A DNA stretch of 64,000 nt from Ipomoea triloba (lineage: Eukaryota; Streptophyta; Magnoliopsida; Solanales; Convolvulaceae): the NCBI RefSeq assembly GCF_003576645.1, contig NC_044917.1:5742673-5806672 (forward strand). Direction: 5' to 3'. The notes beneath the pieces were generated by a model. The model saw only the letters and a program-made list of their open reading frames with translations. It was not told the origin of the DNA and ran no database searches. Positions within the stretch are counted from its first letter, which is position 1. Every line of letters begins with the position of its first letter. The position numbers and the translations under genes are program-made. Below, piece by piece: positions 1-15,874 of this stretch.

Positions 1-1258
1 ACCACCTAAGCTAGTATGCCTGTGCAGTGGCCAGGCAACAAAGAACAAAGAGGTGCAGAGAGAGAGAGAGAGAGAGAGAGAGAACCCTGTCAGTAATATA
101 ATGCTTCAGATCAGAGATTAAATTAATTCTGTGTAGGTCTCAGGTTTTGCAAGCTAGCTAGCTTCCATTTATGCCCAACATACAGGGTATGGTAGCATCA
201 CAGTACGTCTGTCGTTGTCCCATTACAGATTACGGAGTTTTTGTGTTTTTACTCGAGGATACATCATCAACCCTAAAACATATCATCAAAAAGTCACATT
301 TTTATACAATTTTACCCAACATACTTGGTCAATCGATTGACTTGATATATAACCACTATTAACTTGAGCTAGTCAACTATAGGCATTACACTGTGCTCGG
401 ATTAATTTATCTAATTCACACCCAAGTAATGGTTGCGAAAATAATAAAAGATTATAATAGAATTATTTAACATTTTAGCATGTATTATGTAATTGTTGGG
501 GTTAATACCCCAACCCATCAAGGCTAGTTAGTATGATTTAAAGGGTCAAATAATTTATAAACTTATTTTATATTGATTAACCAGTTGAATTATGTTTCGT
601 TTGGCTTTAATTTCTTTACATTATATTTACACTACCCATGAATGTCTCTAGAGGTTGTATTGAATCTCTAGAGTTATTAACACCCATACTAATTATTAAT
701 TAATTTGTTGTAGTCAATGTAAAACTTAACTCAGCCTATGTATATATATGTATGTATTATGTATTTTTGTTTCAATCAAACAAGATCATATACAATCACG
801 AACTCAATTTGAATGACGCCCCACGCACCATTCTTTGTGTGGATCATACATCCATGCCAATACTAGCTATCTTCCAAATGGATCATATCCCTGCAGAGTC
901 ACCAAATCAACAACAATCACCCGCGTTTGATTTCTCAAAATGAAATGTGTGGATGTGTCCACATTTTTTTACAATGAGGTATTTTCACATGAACGCTCAT
1001 CTATGAAATGATTCAAGTGATGAAAACATGATCCCACATAAAAAGTGTGGATTAATATAATCCATCCATCTTTGATAGATTAATACTTGAGGGTTGTTAG
1101 AAAATAGTGAAAAAAGTGAGATTCTTTTTATAAATATAGAAAACTTAAAATTTTAATAACCGTAAAATTGACATCATATTTTATTTATTATAACTCTCAA
1201 CTATTAATGAATCTTGATAGACAATTAAAATCAATCTTCACTTTTTACAAGAATCTAA
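1..1258. other. gene-free left edge
   Basis: AT-rich intergenic sequence. A (GA)n run lies at about 59-85. Short reading frames at 171-362 and 752-943 show no recognisable protein. I see no exon, tRNA or transposon boundary here until the MITE that begins near 1259. The first 170 bases could be the untranslated end of a gene outside the window, but nothing confirms it. Confidence 0.5.
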
Positions 1259-1511
1259 GGCCATCCCCATTAGTTGCTTTTGTATGGATTTTGGAATAGT
1301 AAAAAGTAGGATGGTGATTTTTACAAATGTGAAGAAAAAGATTTTAAGGATATTTTTCTCCTACAATACATGAGATTTTGACAAGTTTTGTGGCCCCATT
1401 GGGCAAAAGACAACTGCGCATCACTTGCGTGAGGTGCAGTTTCTGGCCGCGTAAACATATATATATTTTTAGTTAAATCTCCTCAAAAATCTGTCACTAT
1501 TGAGGAATGCC
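1259..1511. mobile_element. Harbinger/Tourist-like MITE with GC hairpin
   Basis: The ends are imperfect inverted repeats: left GGCCATCCCCATTAGT, right (reverse complement) GGCATTCCTCAATAGT. The interior has a GC-rich imperfect hairpin (about 1409-1440) followed by a short TA tract (about 1456-1468) and a T-rich stretch. That plan is shared with the elements at 1586-5704 and 7468-7806. The left flank is TAA but the right flank does not match, so the target duplication is not intact. Confidence 0.5.
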
Positions 1512-1753
1512 TCCTATCTGTATTTCACACGTCAGTAATCATATTTCACTTTATTTTCAATTGATTAAATATACAATGCACGTAAGGCCTTCACCATTAG
1601 TGAAAATTGGCACAAGATTTTAGGCCTCAAAACTAGTGCTTGGGTTTAATACAAATGGGAAGAATGAAAATTTGGCCAGCTTTTTTTCCAGCAAGTGTAA
1701 AAATTTTATCAAAAATTAATGGGACCCACCTGACATTTTGATTTGCAAATCAT

Positions 1754-1796
1754 GCGCCCAGGCGGGCGCGTGCAGTGCACGCGCCCGCCTGGGCGC
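1754..1796. repeat. GC-rich perfect palindrome
   Basis: Arms of about 21 bp (left arm starts GCGCCCAGGCGGGCG) are separated by a single base and are fully complementary. The palindrome abuts the start of the TA array at 1799. Comparable GC hairpins sit in the same place in the related MITEs at about 7624-7640 and 49487-49540. Confidence 0.85.
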
Positions 1797-1797
1797 G

Positions 1798-5564
<3,767 letters not shown>

Positions 5565-5707
5565 TTTAGTTTTTTAATTTTTTTTTGGTCAGCTTTGTTT
5601 TGGGTTTTTTATTTTTTCTTCTTCCACCACATTCTCTCTTTCCTAATCACACTTACAAAATATTTTCAAAATCTACACCAAAGTTTATACTATTGGAGAA
5701 GGCCTAA

Positions 5708-7464
5708 CAAGGAAAAATGATGTATGGTAGGTCAGTATGGACTATGGATCATATAATTAAATATTTAAATATTATTAATTAAATAGACAATGCATATAAT
5801 TAACCTAGAGAACATAGTGGAGTAAATAATGTATGGTAGGTCCGTATGGGTCATCATCATTTGGATTTTGAATCACAAAAGTAATCACTACTCTATGATG
5901 TACGTACAATCATGTCGTATATATACACGTACATTGCATATTCGCATGCATTATATTTATATCCGGTCCGGGTGTATGAATTTCACATACTATAAATATA
6001 ACACAAAATGATAGACTTACTTTTTGGAGTATAAATACTTCATGACACATTGTTAATGTTTAATTGTCAAATCATAATAATGTCTATTGATTAAATTTTA
6101 TTGAAGAGGGAAATTTCACTTTTCCTCCTTTTTTTTTTAAGTGAAAAAATATTATTAACTTAAAAAAAGGAATAAGATAGTATGGGCCGGGATCCCTCTC
6201 GTATTGTTCGTACTGACTGAGAGGCAATATGTCTAGCAAGAGTATGGGCCAACTGATTCATTGAACAATGAATAAAATGACATAAAAATTATTAAAAATA
6301 ATTAACTAAAGAGTAACACTAATCACATGTAGACTGGGTTGTTGACACTTGTGATTGGTCCACATGTAGTTAACACTGACCTAAAGTTTTTTGTTCAAAA
6401 CTACTTTCTCAACCTAATGAAACACAAATCAATATTACCTCCATTGAGGATCGAACCCACCCCCTTTCATATGAAAGTGCAACCAGGTGCCACTAAACCA
6501 CAATGTCTTGGTTGTGCCTATAACTTGGGAAAATAATGCATCAACTTGACACCTCACCATTCCTGGCGGTAAGGGTTGTGGTGTGCTTTGTCTGGCGGTA
6601 ATCGTTCGTATTGTTTCCATTCGGTTGCTATGGTGTCCGGTTCGGTTCAAATCAAACCGTAGTCATCCATACATATAAGTAATATAATTTGTTAGAGAAG
6701 AAAAATAAATGAAATAATTATTTTAAGGATATAAATGTCCATTTAATATCAAAGGAAAAAAACCACAACTTTTAAAATAATTGAGGGGACAAATGTAGAT
6801 ACATAAATAACTTAAATTAAAAAAAAATACTATAAACTTATAATTCAAGGAAAAAAAAAACATTTTCTCTAGTTTAATTATCAAATACTCCGTACTAATA
6901 TTCCTTAAAATATATGTTTGGACAGAAATCGCTACGGAGAAAAAGGGGGAAAGGGGAAGGCTCAAAAAGCCCTAAAAGGGGAAAAGTAAAAAATAGTACT
7001 CCTAACAAAATCCTCTCTCCCATCTTTATATATATTTTTTAGAATGAAAATCTATAACTATTAATGTTTTGATAAATATTACGTCTATATAAAATTACAC
7101 ATGAAAAATAAATTTTACTAAAAATATCATTAACAAAATTAAACTCATCACCTTTAATTCCTTTAAATATCATACTTATGATACATTTACTCAATCACCC
7201 ACTTATTATAAGACTCTCTCCAGTCTTTATCAATGGGACAAGTGTCTAGTCAGTGGGACCCACTCTCAGCTCCCATAAAGAAAAGCCAGAGATTGAGCTT
7301 GGTGTTCCCATGCCATCATCACATGCATGCGTCATGCATGGATGCCTATCTACCCCTATTACATACCATCATACCTATATCCATATAATCACACATCTAT
7401 GATCCATACCTCCATGTAATTAATGAGCTACATGAATTCTTCTTATAAAAAAAAGATTTTCCCG
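5708..7464. other. intergenic, SINE-bearing
   Basis: AT-rich sequence with no gene. The only recognisable item is the minus-strand SINE at about 6390-6509. Short reading frames (for example 6435-6650 and 6723-6965, both minus) overlap the SINE or low-complexity DNA and are not convincing. Confidence 0.5.
6390..6509 (-). mobile_element. tRNA-derived SINE copy 1
   Basis: Read on the minus strand, this matches the SINE at about 49750-49920. It has an A-box-like segment (TGGTTTAGTGGCACC), a B-box GGTTCGATCC (6448-6457 in + coordinates) and a tail with TAGGTTGAGAAAGTAG. A and B boxes at tRNA-like spacing plus dispersed copies identify a tRNA-derived SINE. This copy is diverged at its 3' end. Confidence 0.65.
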
Positions 7465-7467
7465 TTA

Positions 7468-7806
7468 GGCCCTCCTCAATTGTTTTATTTTTTGCACAAA
7501 TATTAAGGTGCCACATAAGAGTGAAGGTGAAGCAAAAAAGAAAAGAAAAGAAAAAAGAGAGAAACACGAAAAGTCAGAAGAAGCAGAACGGAAAAATATA
7601 TATATATATAAATGTTGTATTAACGCGCCCTCTGGGCGCGCACGCACCTCCTCATGCCTGCTCGTTTTCCGCGCTCAACCTATGTTACCCGACCAAAATC
7701 CCAATCTCCTGCAACACCCTCAACCTTTCTCTCTCTCCCTTCTCTCCCTTCCACATCACTCTTCTTTTCTTAATAAACGTGAATGAACCCACTATTGGGA
7801 ACAGCC
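7468..7806. mobile_element. Harbinger/Tourist-like MITE with GC hairpin and short TA tract
   Basis: The target duplication TTA is present on both sides (7465-7467 and 7807-7809). Ends: left GGCCCTCCTCAATTGT, right reverse complement GGCTGTTCCCAATAGT. A (TA) run of about eight units (near 7595-7611) lies just before the hairpin CGCGCCC-TCT-GGGCGCG (7624-7640). It is a short relative of the element carrying the 3.76-kb TA array. The overlapping reading frames on both strands come from this element and not from a gene. Confidence 0.7.
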
Positions 7807-7809
7807 TTA

Positions 7810-8046
7810 TTGCGCTGTGAATCTTCAAGTTTTCAATCATGTACACTCTAGATATATTCTCAAGATAATTCGAACCCTTACACTGATGTTGGTGCAATAC
7901 TTTATAATGGTTGAATTATTATACATTATAGGTAACCTTACATTTATAAAATATCACATTACTTACCTTTTAATAAAGTAATTTCACATTTCGTAAACCA
8001 TTTAATTAATATAATTTTAATTTATTACTTAAATCGTGTCGTTTTA

Positions 8047-8082
<36 letters not shown>

Positions 8083-8178
8083 CAAATTGTCTCTTTGAAG
8101 AGTTGTGACTTGTGAGATTAGAATGGTTGAATTATTACCACAAACAGTTACTCCTCTATTTGTGTGTGTCTCTGTGTG

Positions 8179-8211
<33 letters not shown>

Positions 8212-8252
8212 TTATTTATTTATTTATATTTATATATTTATATACAACACAA
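7810..8252. other. intergenic with simple repeats
   Basis: No gene. Contains an AT run at about 8050-8089 and a mixed GT/AT run at about 8160-8212 followed by TTTA repeats. Confidence 0.5.
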
Positions 8253-8482
8253 AATATCTAATCTAAAAACTAATAAGTGAGAATGAAGCTATGTTATATC
8301 CTTCATTTATATCCATTTTTTGTTATGTTTTTTTTTATATACATTATGCTATAAGATCGAGTTGGACTATATAATATTTTAGACAAACATACTCATACCG
8401 TTATAACTTCCTATATCTTTTCCACTATTATTACCATGCACATGCATTCAACAAATATTTTCTTATCTTCTTCTTCTTCTTC

Positions 8483-8519
<37 letters not shown>

Positions 8520-8712
8520 TACACATTATATATTGGAGTTATATGTTAATTATTTCTTAAAATATAAATAACCAATTTATAAAAATATTTTACATTTTAT
8601 TATTATTTACAATAATATAAATATCTAAAATCTAAATAAATCTCAGATTTTAATATAAAATATTAATATTGGACATATATTTTTACGCATAGCGCATAGA
8701 AAATATATTAGT
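8253..8712 (+). repeat. left arm of a long inverted repeat
   Basis: This about 460-bp arm pairs with the arm at about 10273-10668 in opposite orientation. Shared blocks include ATCTAATCTAAAAAC at the outer end, ACCGTTATAACTTCCTAT, ATGCACATGCAT, AAAATATAAATA and an inner end containing GCGCATAG. Identity looks like roughly 75-85 percent by eye. An (AAT)n run lies in the middle of both arms. It is a dispersed, unclassified repeat present as an inverted pair. The hairpin-like GCATAGCGCATAG near the inner end is compatible with a Helitron-like 3' end, but that is only a guess. Confidence 0.7.
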
Positions 8713-10272
8713 CAAATAATAAAAGGATAAAGAAATATTGTAAAAATAAGTGAAAGCAACAATTAGCTTAATTTAATGAATGACTGATAAATAAAGCAAG
8801 TGAGATGGATAAGAAGGAATAATTGAAAAGACAAATAATCGGGGATGTAGCCATGATGCCAATACTTTTATGTACTTTTTCATCGTATTTTAACCGAACA
8901 ATTACATACATCTACATACGCCCCACAATGTTTATCTTATAAGTATAGCTATATTTAGTAATATAGTTTACAATAATATCTACATAGTAATATTATTAAC
9001 TAACTAGCGTATGCCGTATGGCATTAAAAATTACATTATTACAAAAAACAAAAATTAAATTTTATTGGCATAAAGTTATTATTTTAAGAAAAGATAAAGG
9101 AATAAAGATATTCATCGATACAAAATTATTATTTTAAAAATTTTACTCCACCGTCCCATTTTATGTGGCAGGTTAGCACAACACTTGTTACTCTTCGAGG
9201 TTAACATTTAGTGGAGCTAAGGGTAGACAACATGATTTACTTTAATTTCCCTGGTAATTAAGATCGAATTATCATATCCCTCATGTATGTAATGGTTTGT
9301 GGAGTTTGTAGACCAAAGCCGAGAGTGTTCGGGAGAGGCTTAGGAAAAGCTTTTCTTTTCTGGCCACACTACTTAAGCTCTTTAATTTGTGCCCTAAATA
9401 CCTTCAAAACTTTCTTCTTTCCACTCATGATTTCAAAATCCTAACCATGACTAAGAAATAGAAGTATATATAGATTTGTGAGCATATATAATATATAAAC
9501 ATAAAACGTGTAATCCAACTATAAGTTTAAATTTTTAGTTAAAATAGATTCAATTTAACTTAGTTATGAGTGTTAATGTACAAATATTTTGAGATTAGTT
9601 GATGCATATCTCTCGAGTTTTAATTTTAAATAATGATCTTAATAACCAAATCTATCATAATTAAATTCATGTAGGGTATTTTCAAAAAAAATTCATGTAG
9701 TGTTTTGATATTTTCTATTAGAATTCGGCTGGAATGGATATTTCGTTTTATAATTGGTTTTCATTTAAGAAGTTGTTAAATATAATTCTTTAATATAAAA
9801 ATGTTGTTTTTCGTTTTGAATATATACTCATGGTGTATGAACAGTCTTAGGTTATTAAAGGTATAAAATTAGTTCTTTAAATGTTTTGCTCAAGTGGCCG
9901 AGTTAATTCAACAAGAGGTCCTTTGTCTTTGGTGGTAATTCCAAATTTAATAGGGTCAGTTGTATTAAAAAAATGAATGATATTTTTGTAAACAAATTAA
10001 AAATTATTGAAAAATTTTTATTTTTTGTTTATATTAATAAATATGATTTTTGAATTTATAAAAATTTGTAGTCGTATAATATTTTATTAAAGAGCTTCTC
10101 AATGAGTATTGTTCCGTCATCATAAATAAGTAAAGCAGTGGCATATATAATTGGAGGGGGGAAAGGTTAAAGAATGGAGTACACGTATGCGATGATGTAT
10201 GGGTAATTAAAGAGGGATAAAACCCAGTGGTCACAGTCATTACTTCACGTTCTTCGATGACCTTTATTATTA
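8713..10272. other. spacer between inverted-repeat arms
   Basis: AT-rich, with no coding sequence recognised. It could be the interior of a non-autonomous element whose ends are the two arms, or simply the DNA between two independent insertions. Confidence 0.4.
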
Positions 10273-10668
10273 TTACTATGCGCACCCAAAAAAAATATGT
10301 GCCTAATATTAATATTTTATATTAAAATTTTAAATTTATTTAAATTTTAATATAGTAAATAATAATAATGTAAAATATTTTTATAAATTAGATATTTATA
10401 TTTTAAAAATAACTAACATATGATTCTAATATTTGATATGTATATTTTATTATTATTATTATTGAAGAAGGTAAGAAAATATATGGTGTATGCATGTGCA
10501 TAGTAACAATAGTAGAAAAGATAGGAAGTTATAACGGTAGTGGTATATTTGTCCAAAATATTATGTAATACAACTTTTATAGCATAATGTACAAAAAAAA
10601 CTTAACGGAAAAAACGGACATAAATGAGGGGTATAACCTTCATTCATTATGTTTTTAGATTAGATTAT
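10273..10668 (-). repeat. right arm of a long inverted repeat
   Basis: This is the reverse-complement partner of about 8253-8712, ending with TTTTTAGATTAGAT. The arm shows small insertions and deletions relative to its partner. No clear target duplication flanks the pair. Confidence 0.7.
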
Positions 10669-10669
10669 T

Positions 10670-12594
10670 ATTATTATTATTATTATTAACAACTTCAATT
10701 CCTAGCTAGTTCCTACTACTTACAAAAAATGGTATATATTTCACCGTAGTATATTACATATATTTTTTATTTTAATTATATATATATATATATATATATT
10801 TTGTTAATTTAACATAATTTGATTGATGTTAAATAAAAATAAGTTTTCTTATTTTTAATATAATAAAATCAATATATGTACATATTTGCAGGGATATAAT
10901 AAATTTTATTGTTTTTCTTCATAAAATCAAAATCAATACATGTGAAGATATTTTTATTCTAAAAATTACAATTATTATTATTATTTCCCTTTTCAGCACT
11001 CTCCCTGTTTGAAGGGACACCATCTTTTGGTTCCTGTGAACAGTAAATTTCTTTTACTTTTTAGGTCTAACCATTGCCACTGCTGTCTTTTTCATTCTTT
11101 ATTTTTGTAAACATTTCTACAAAGCATCAACTTATCCATTATATTGGAATACAACACAAATTGAAATGTTTTAAAAAAAAACACACACACACACACAAAT
11201 TGAAATTAGTGAAATTTTATGATTACATAATTTACATTTAATTATAAATTTTATTCTTATGTGGGTTATGTCTTTATCAAAGTAAGAAATTCTTTAAATC
11301 GTTTTACATTGTTAAAAAAATTGTATATATTGCCTTTTTTCTACTTATAATAGTAGGCACATTATCTATTTGTTAATATGATGCTTACATATGCCATAAG
11401 CCCATAAAAGAGGCCATGAAAATTAGGCACGATACCCTTCGGACAAGCTGGTCACACAAGGAAGGTGTTTGCCAAATAGCTATTGGCGAGTTTAACTTGA
11501 CTAGTTGATAGCATTAACTGGTTATAGGAAAATGTTTGATAAATTAGTTGTTAGCTGATAGTTGATTACATATAAAATGACATTTAAGGGTATAATATAT
11601 TTTCTCAAAAAACTGATTGAAAAAGTTGTTTTGAACAACTTTTTAAATTTTAACTCCATAGCATTTTGAAACAAAAAATTGATTATCCAAATACTCATAT
11701 TGGCTGTTTAACCAAGTCAAACAACTAATACTGGTTAAACAAGCTAAAATTGGCCGATAAGCTAATTATGTTACTAAACATGACCAATGTATTTCTAGTG
11801 TGATTTATCTCTTTGGTGTGATTTGCGAGATATTAAGCAAAAAGTGAAGTTTACCCAATATATACGCTTGAACACATGTTGTGGTTTTCTTCATCACTCA
11901 AGAGAGATCATGAAAATTACATACATTGAAAAGTATATATATAATTAAGATAGATAATGCTGGTTTTCAAAAAATAAAAATAAAAAATTAAGGTAATGCT
12001 GCATGGATAAATGTTGTATATACCATCTCGTATATTACTAATTAGGGTTAAAGCCAATCAATATAATTCACTTGTAGAGTTTCGAGCGGGAATTAGTCGA
12101 GTGAAGCCGGAACACCTTCATTGCCAATCAAGTCAATTCAAACAAACAACTAGCAGATAGAGTCTAATTTGGAACCATTTTTAATTTACAGTTCTGGCCT
12201 GGTGCTTGTATGTGAAGACCACAAACGATACTGGCCATGAGTAAATAATTGATGTGCTAACTAGCTTCATCTCATTTATGTTTGATACAATTTCGCCATA
12301 CTAATCCTAATCCCTGCAGAGGTAAATCATGAGTTGCACAATCAAGCCATCAGTTAGACTCTAATTTTCATGCGCACAAGAGGGATCCAATCCACACATT
12401 CCATTATTATAGAACTTTTTCCCATTCATGTTTCCACTACACGATCACCTTTAGTCGTAATATCAAGTCAAATGACTACCCACTACACTAAGCCTCATGA
12501 GCTATTGTTATTGTTGTTGTTGTTATTATTATTATTATTAAAAGTAAATTTCAGTTTGGAGAAACATTAATAATAATAATAATAATTTTTATGC

Positions 12595-12630
<36 letters not shown>

Positions 12631-14032
12631 TTAACATAAATTATTAACCAAAATTGTACCATCACCATATTTTAATCAAATTATACTTTCTTATTATCAC
12701 ACATCAAAGACTTAAAACATTACCTTTAACTCCAGCGTAAAACCATGATCCATAGCCAAAATACTAAAAACGTCACTTTGAAGTTTATCTCAATACTTAA
12801 AATCAAAGTCAACCATTTTCCTATAATTTAACAACTAAAATTGTCATTTTCTCTTATAAAAACTATTATTAGCACATAGAATGAATTAAATCCAACCCAT
12901 TTTGAATTATGAATAATTTTTACACTTTTAAATAACCCATGCATGCTAACATTATAAATAAAGCAGAATATAATAATATTGATTAGCAATTACTGTGCAT
13001 ATGAATTCTAATTTACTAATTGTGTTTAACTAATTAAAATATTTATTAATGTTTTATCTTTACCAGACACGTAAAATGTAGATAATTATCTATAACCACA
13101 GTAAAATGTTCGAATTAAATAATGTGTGAATAAATCATTAGTAAAAAATTATAGAAGTAAATAATTTTATTTTAAAAAAAGTCAAAATAAAGAATGTAGC
13201 AACATGAGTGAAGCGGTGAAGCCATAATTAATAAACTTTCCTTGAAATTATTCATTTTAGTACATTTGGAAAGAAAAACCAAGAGCACAAAACTAAATTC
13301 TTGTTCTCATTGCCTCTACTCAATAACTATCCCATTTTGACTAGTTTGTCATACTATCTTGTTTAGATTAAGTTTGAAAGGGTTTTATCATATTTGTTTC
13401 TTTCACGGAACGTGGAAGTCACTCATTATTATACTATTTATTTTCGGAAAAGATTCCTGAAATTTAGTAGTTTAAGTTTATTTATTTTTTGTTCCCTCTT
13501 CTTCAAAGTACTTGCTATTACCCTCAACCATATACTAGAAATATAGTGTTAAATTATAATAACATTATTACATCAATGTTATAATTTAGTGTTATAACTA
13601 TAGATGGAATATTTGAAGTTCAGTTGTCATTGTTGTCAAAACAAGTGAAGGTAGGCCATATCATCAGGTATAATATATTTCAACACCTTGAAATTTCTCG
13701 ACACTGCGACATGAGCCCCTATAATTTGATCAAAATTCTTCAAAATTCCCTGCAACAAATAATAATGTCTACTCAACCCTAACATTTAACAGGTCCAAAT
13801 TAAATATGCAGTAATTATTTATAGCAGAAGGTCCAGACTGTAGCTAGAAGTAAGGTAAGAGACAAGTACTGAGAGTAGTACATAGAGCGTGAAATTAGGA
13901 GCCTCGTCAGGCGCGTGGGGCACATTCACCCTCCAAAACCAAATCTTTGTCTCAGTTCTCAATTACTTGCACACATTTTTATTTATTTTTGCTTATATGC
14001 GCACAGCGCCACAGCAGGAGTAATTAGTTTTT
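10670..14032. other. gene-free stretch with simple repeats
   Basis: AT-rich, with (TTG/TTA)n near 12513-12540 and (AAT)n near 12568-12633. It contains one MITE (about 11466-11786). No coding region is supported. The short frames at 12370-12570 and 13915-14130 have no recognisable content. Confidence 0.5.
11466..11786. mobile_element. MITE related to the one in the MADS intron
   Basis: Much of this copy aligns by eye with 38029-38254. Shared blocks include TAAATTAGTTGTTA, the GTTGTTTTGAACAACTTTTT hairpin centre (varied to GTTGCTTTGAGCAGCTTTTT in the other copy) and a closing block like AAGCTAAAATTGGCCGATAA. The end TGTTTGCCAAAT resembles the TGTTTGGTAAA end of the relative. No target duplication was found. 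Confidence 0.5.
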
Positions 14033-14494
14033 GGCAAATCTCTTATGAGAATATGAGATGTTTTATGATCCTTATCGGGTGGGTTGAGTTTTTTTGTTTT
14101 AATAAATATTATAATTTCTATTATGAGTAACTCTTTAATCCTTAAATATAATTAAACATTTTTTTTCTTATCAATTTTTCTAATAAGTATTATAATTTTC
14201 CCATAAGTTTTGCGTTTGTTCTCGCAAGTAATTATTGATTAATATTATACTTTTTCTTATAAGTAATTTTTCAACTCTTAAATATTACATTTTGATTTAA
14301 AAGTATTACATTTTTCATCAAAAATATCATATTTTTCTTCAGAAGTAACAATTAATTAATTTATTTTTTTTTGAAGAAATCAATTTATATCTTATTAGTA
14401 TTACATTTTCATCATAAATGTTACATTTATACTTAAATTCGATCCGTCTCATAGAAAATGATTTATGAGACAATAATTTCATAGGAGACTAACC
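14033..14494. mobile_element. Mutator-like MITE, diverged relative of 50969-51440
   Basis: It starts GGCAAATCTC and is flanked by near-identical 9-bp duplications, TTAGTTTTT (14024-14032) and TTAATTTTT (14495-14503). It shares with the element at 50969-51440 the inner block GATTTAAAAGTATTACATTT and the GATCC...GTCTCATAG ends, which are degraded here. The core contains consecutive 22-bp units (around 14280-14345) built on ATTACATTTT. Nine-bp duplications are typical of Mutator-like elements. Confidence 0.6.
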
Positions 14495-14503
14495 TTAATT
14501 TTT

Positions 14504-14550
14504 ATATTCTTTAAAAAGGTTAATTATTGTTATTGTTATTGTTGTTGTTG

Positions 14551-14585
<35 letters not shown>

Positions 14586-15370
14586 TGGGTGTGTTGAGCT
14601 AACGATTGTTCAACTCACAACTTGAATTGATCTTTGGAAAGCGATTTGAAATAACTGTGGTTGAACCGCTCCAATCGTAGAAAAGTTTAGGTCTAGTCAG
14701 AGTAGTGTGAATTGAAGCTGATGAACTCTTATAAACTTAACATAATCACTTACTTAAAATGGGATGGGATAATATTTTTATGTAGTTTCTGAATAGACAT
14801 TGTGGTCAACTGTTACGTTATTGACTTTTTGTTCTTTAATAGGTTGAGAAAGTATGTATGAACATATACTATATTGTATTAAAGTCAATAATACTTAAAA
14901 ACGTATGATATTTTTTTTTGAGTACAAGTATGATATTGTTAATTGAACTAGACACATAACATGAATCTAAACAATATTTCTTTTAAAATAGAGCTTAAAG
15001 TCAATAAAAAATCTATAACATTTCAAAAGTTACCATTAAAGACACTAAAAATGATTTTATTAATTGCATCCATGAACACTACTTGTATTCCACTAACATG
15101 GTGACGATATATAAATAGACTTTAAAAGTAGAAAGATTAAAACTAACAAATTTTTAAGTATAAGTTGGGTATGGAAAGTGGAAACCCTCTTTTTTCCGCT
15201 GTACATAGCCACAACAGTACACCACATCAAACAAAAGAATCCAGTATAATATTGTAGGCTTAATAAAATAATCCTGTTAAGGGAAATAAAAAAAACATAT
15301 AATCTTTTTTAAAATAAAATTATTCTTTACTTTCTCATAGGTCGCTTTCAGTCATAAATAGTCATAGCTG
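14504..15370. other. intergenic upstream of the HAP8-like gene
   Basis: (TTG)n/(TTA)n run at about 14524-14583, a partial SINE at about 14797-14907, otherwise AT-rich sequence. No gene seen. Confidence 0.45.
14797..14907 (+). mobile_element. SINE fragment (copy 2)
   Basis: It retains the 3' half of the SINE (AATAGGTTGAGAAAGTA, then GAACATATACTATATTGTA and AATACTTAAAAA). A short piece of the 5' end (CATTGTGGTCAACTG) is fused to it, with the B-box region deleted. Assigned by similarity to the copies at about 31256 and 49750. Confidence 0.5.
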
Positions 15371-15439
15371 AAAATGGGATTTGGATTGACACACTCACTA
15401 CCTTCCACTCCCACACCTTTCGAGCGGGAAATAAAAAAA

Positions 15440-15874
15440 AACACATCACCCAACACGCATAAAGCAACCGTTCCCCCCACTTCTCTCTCTCTCTCTTACT
15501 TTCTCTCACTAAAGTCTCACCCTCTTTCCTTCATTCTTCTTCTTCTTCCACCTCCGAAATCCCTAACCTTCAATCGCGCTTTCTCTCTCTACATTCACGG
15601 TTGACTCAGACTGTGTGCGGTATGTAAGTGGTAGCTGTGAATTTTGAGTCGTGTTGATGGCTTCTTAGCTAGTGTTGTTGAGTATTTGTGTGGAAGCAAT
15701 TGCTTTCTCTCTCTAGCCAGCTAGAGCGACAGGAATAAGACAGGTACTAGACTCCTTGCTTTTCTATCGCTTTATCTCACTACAACTCCATTATATGTGC
15801 TGCCTAATTTACATATATAGATATATGTGTATATGGATGCTTGTAGATAGAGTTTGTTTCGTTTAGGGGGAGTG
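15440..15874 (+). promoter_or_regulatory. probable promoter/5'UTR of the HAP8-like gene
   Basis: A CT-rich stretch (CTCTCTCTCT at about 15484-15495 and again near 15580) is typical of plant 5' leaders. A possible leader intron runs from GTACTAG (about 15741) to TTTCGTTTAG (about 15865), ending ten bases before the ATG at 15875. The 76-codon frame at 15374-15604 lies in this leader and has no recognisable protein. Confidence 0.45.

Noticed and set aside
7508..7820. Overlapping frames of 92 and 99 codons
   Set aside because: They are low-complexity Lys/Glu and Ser/Leu readings of the MITE at 7468-7806.
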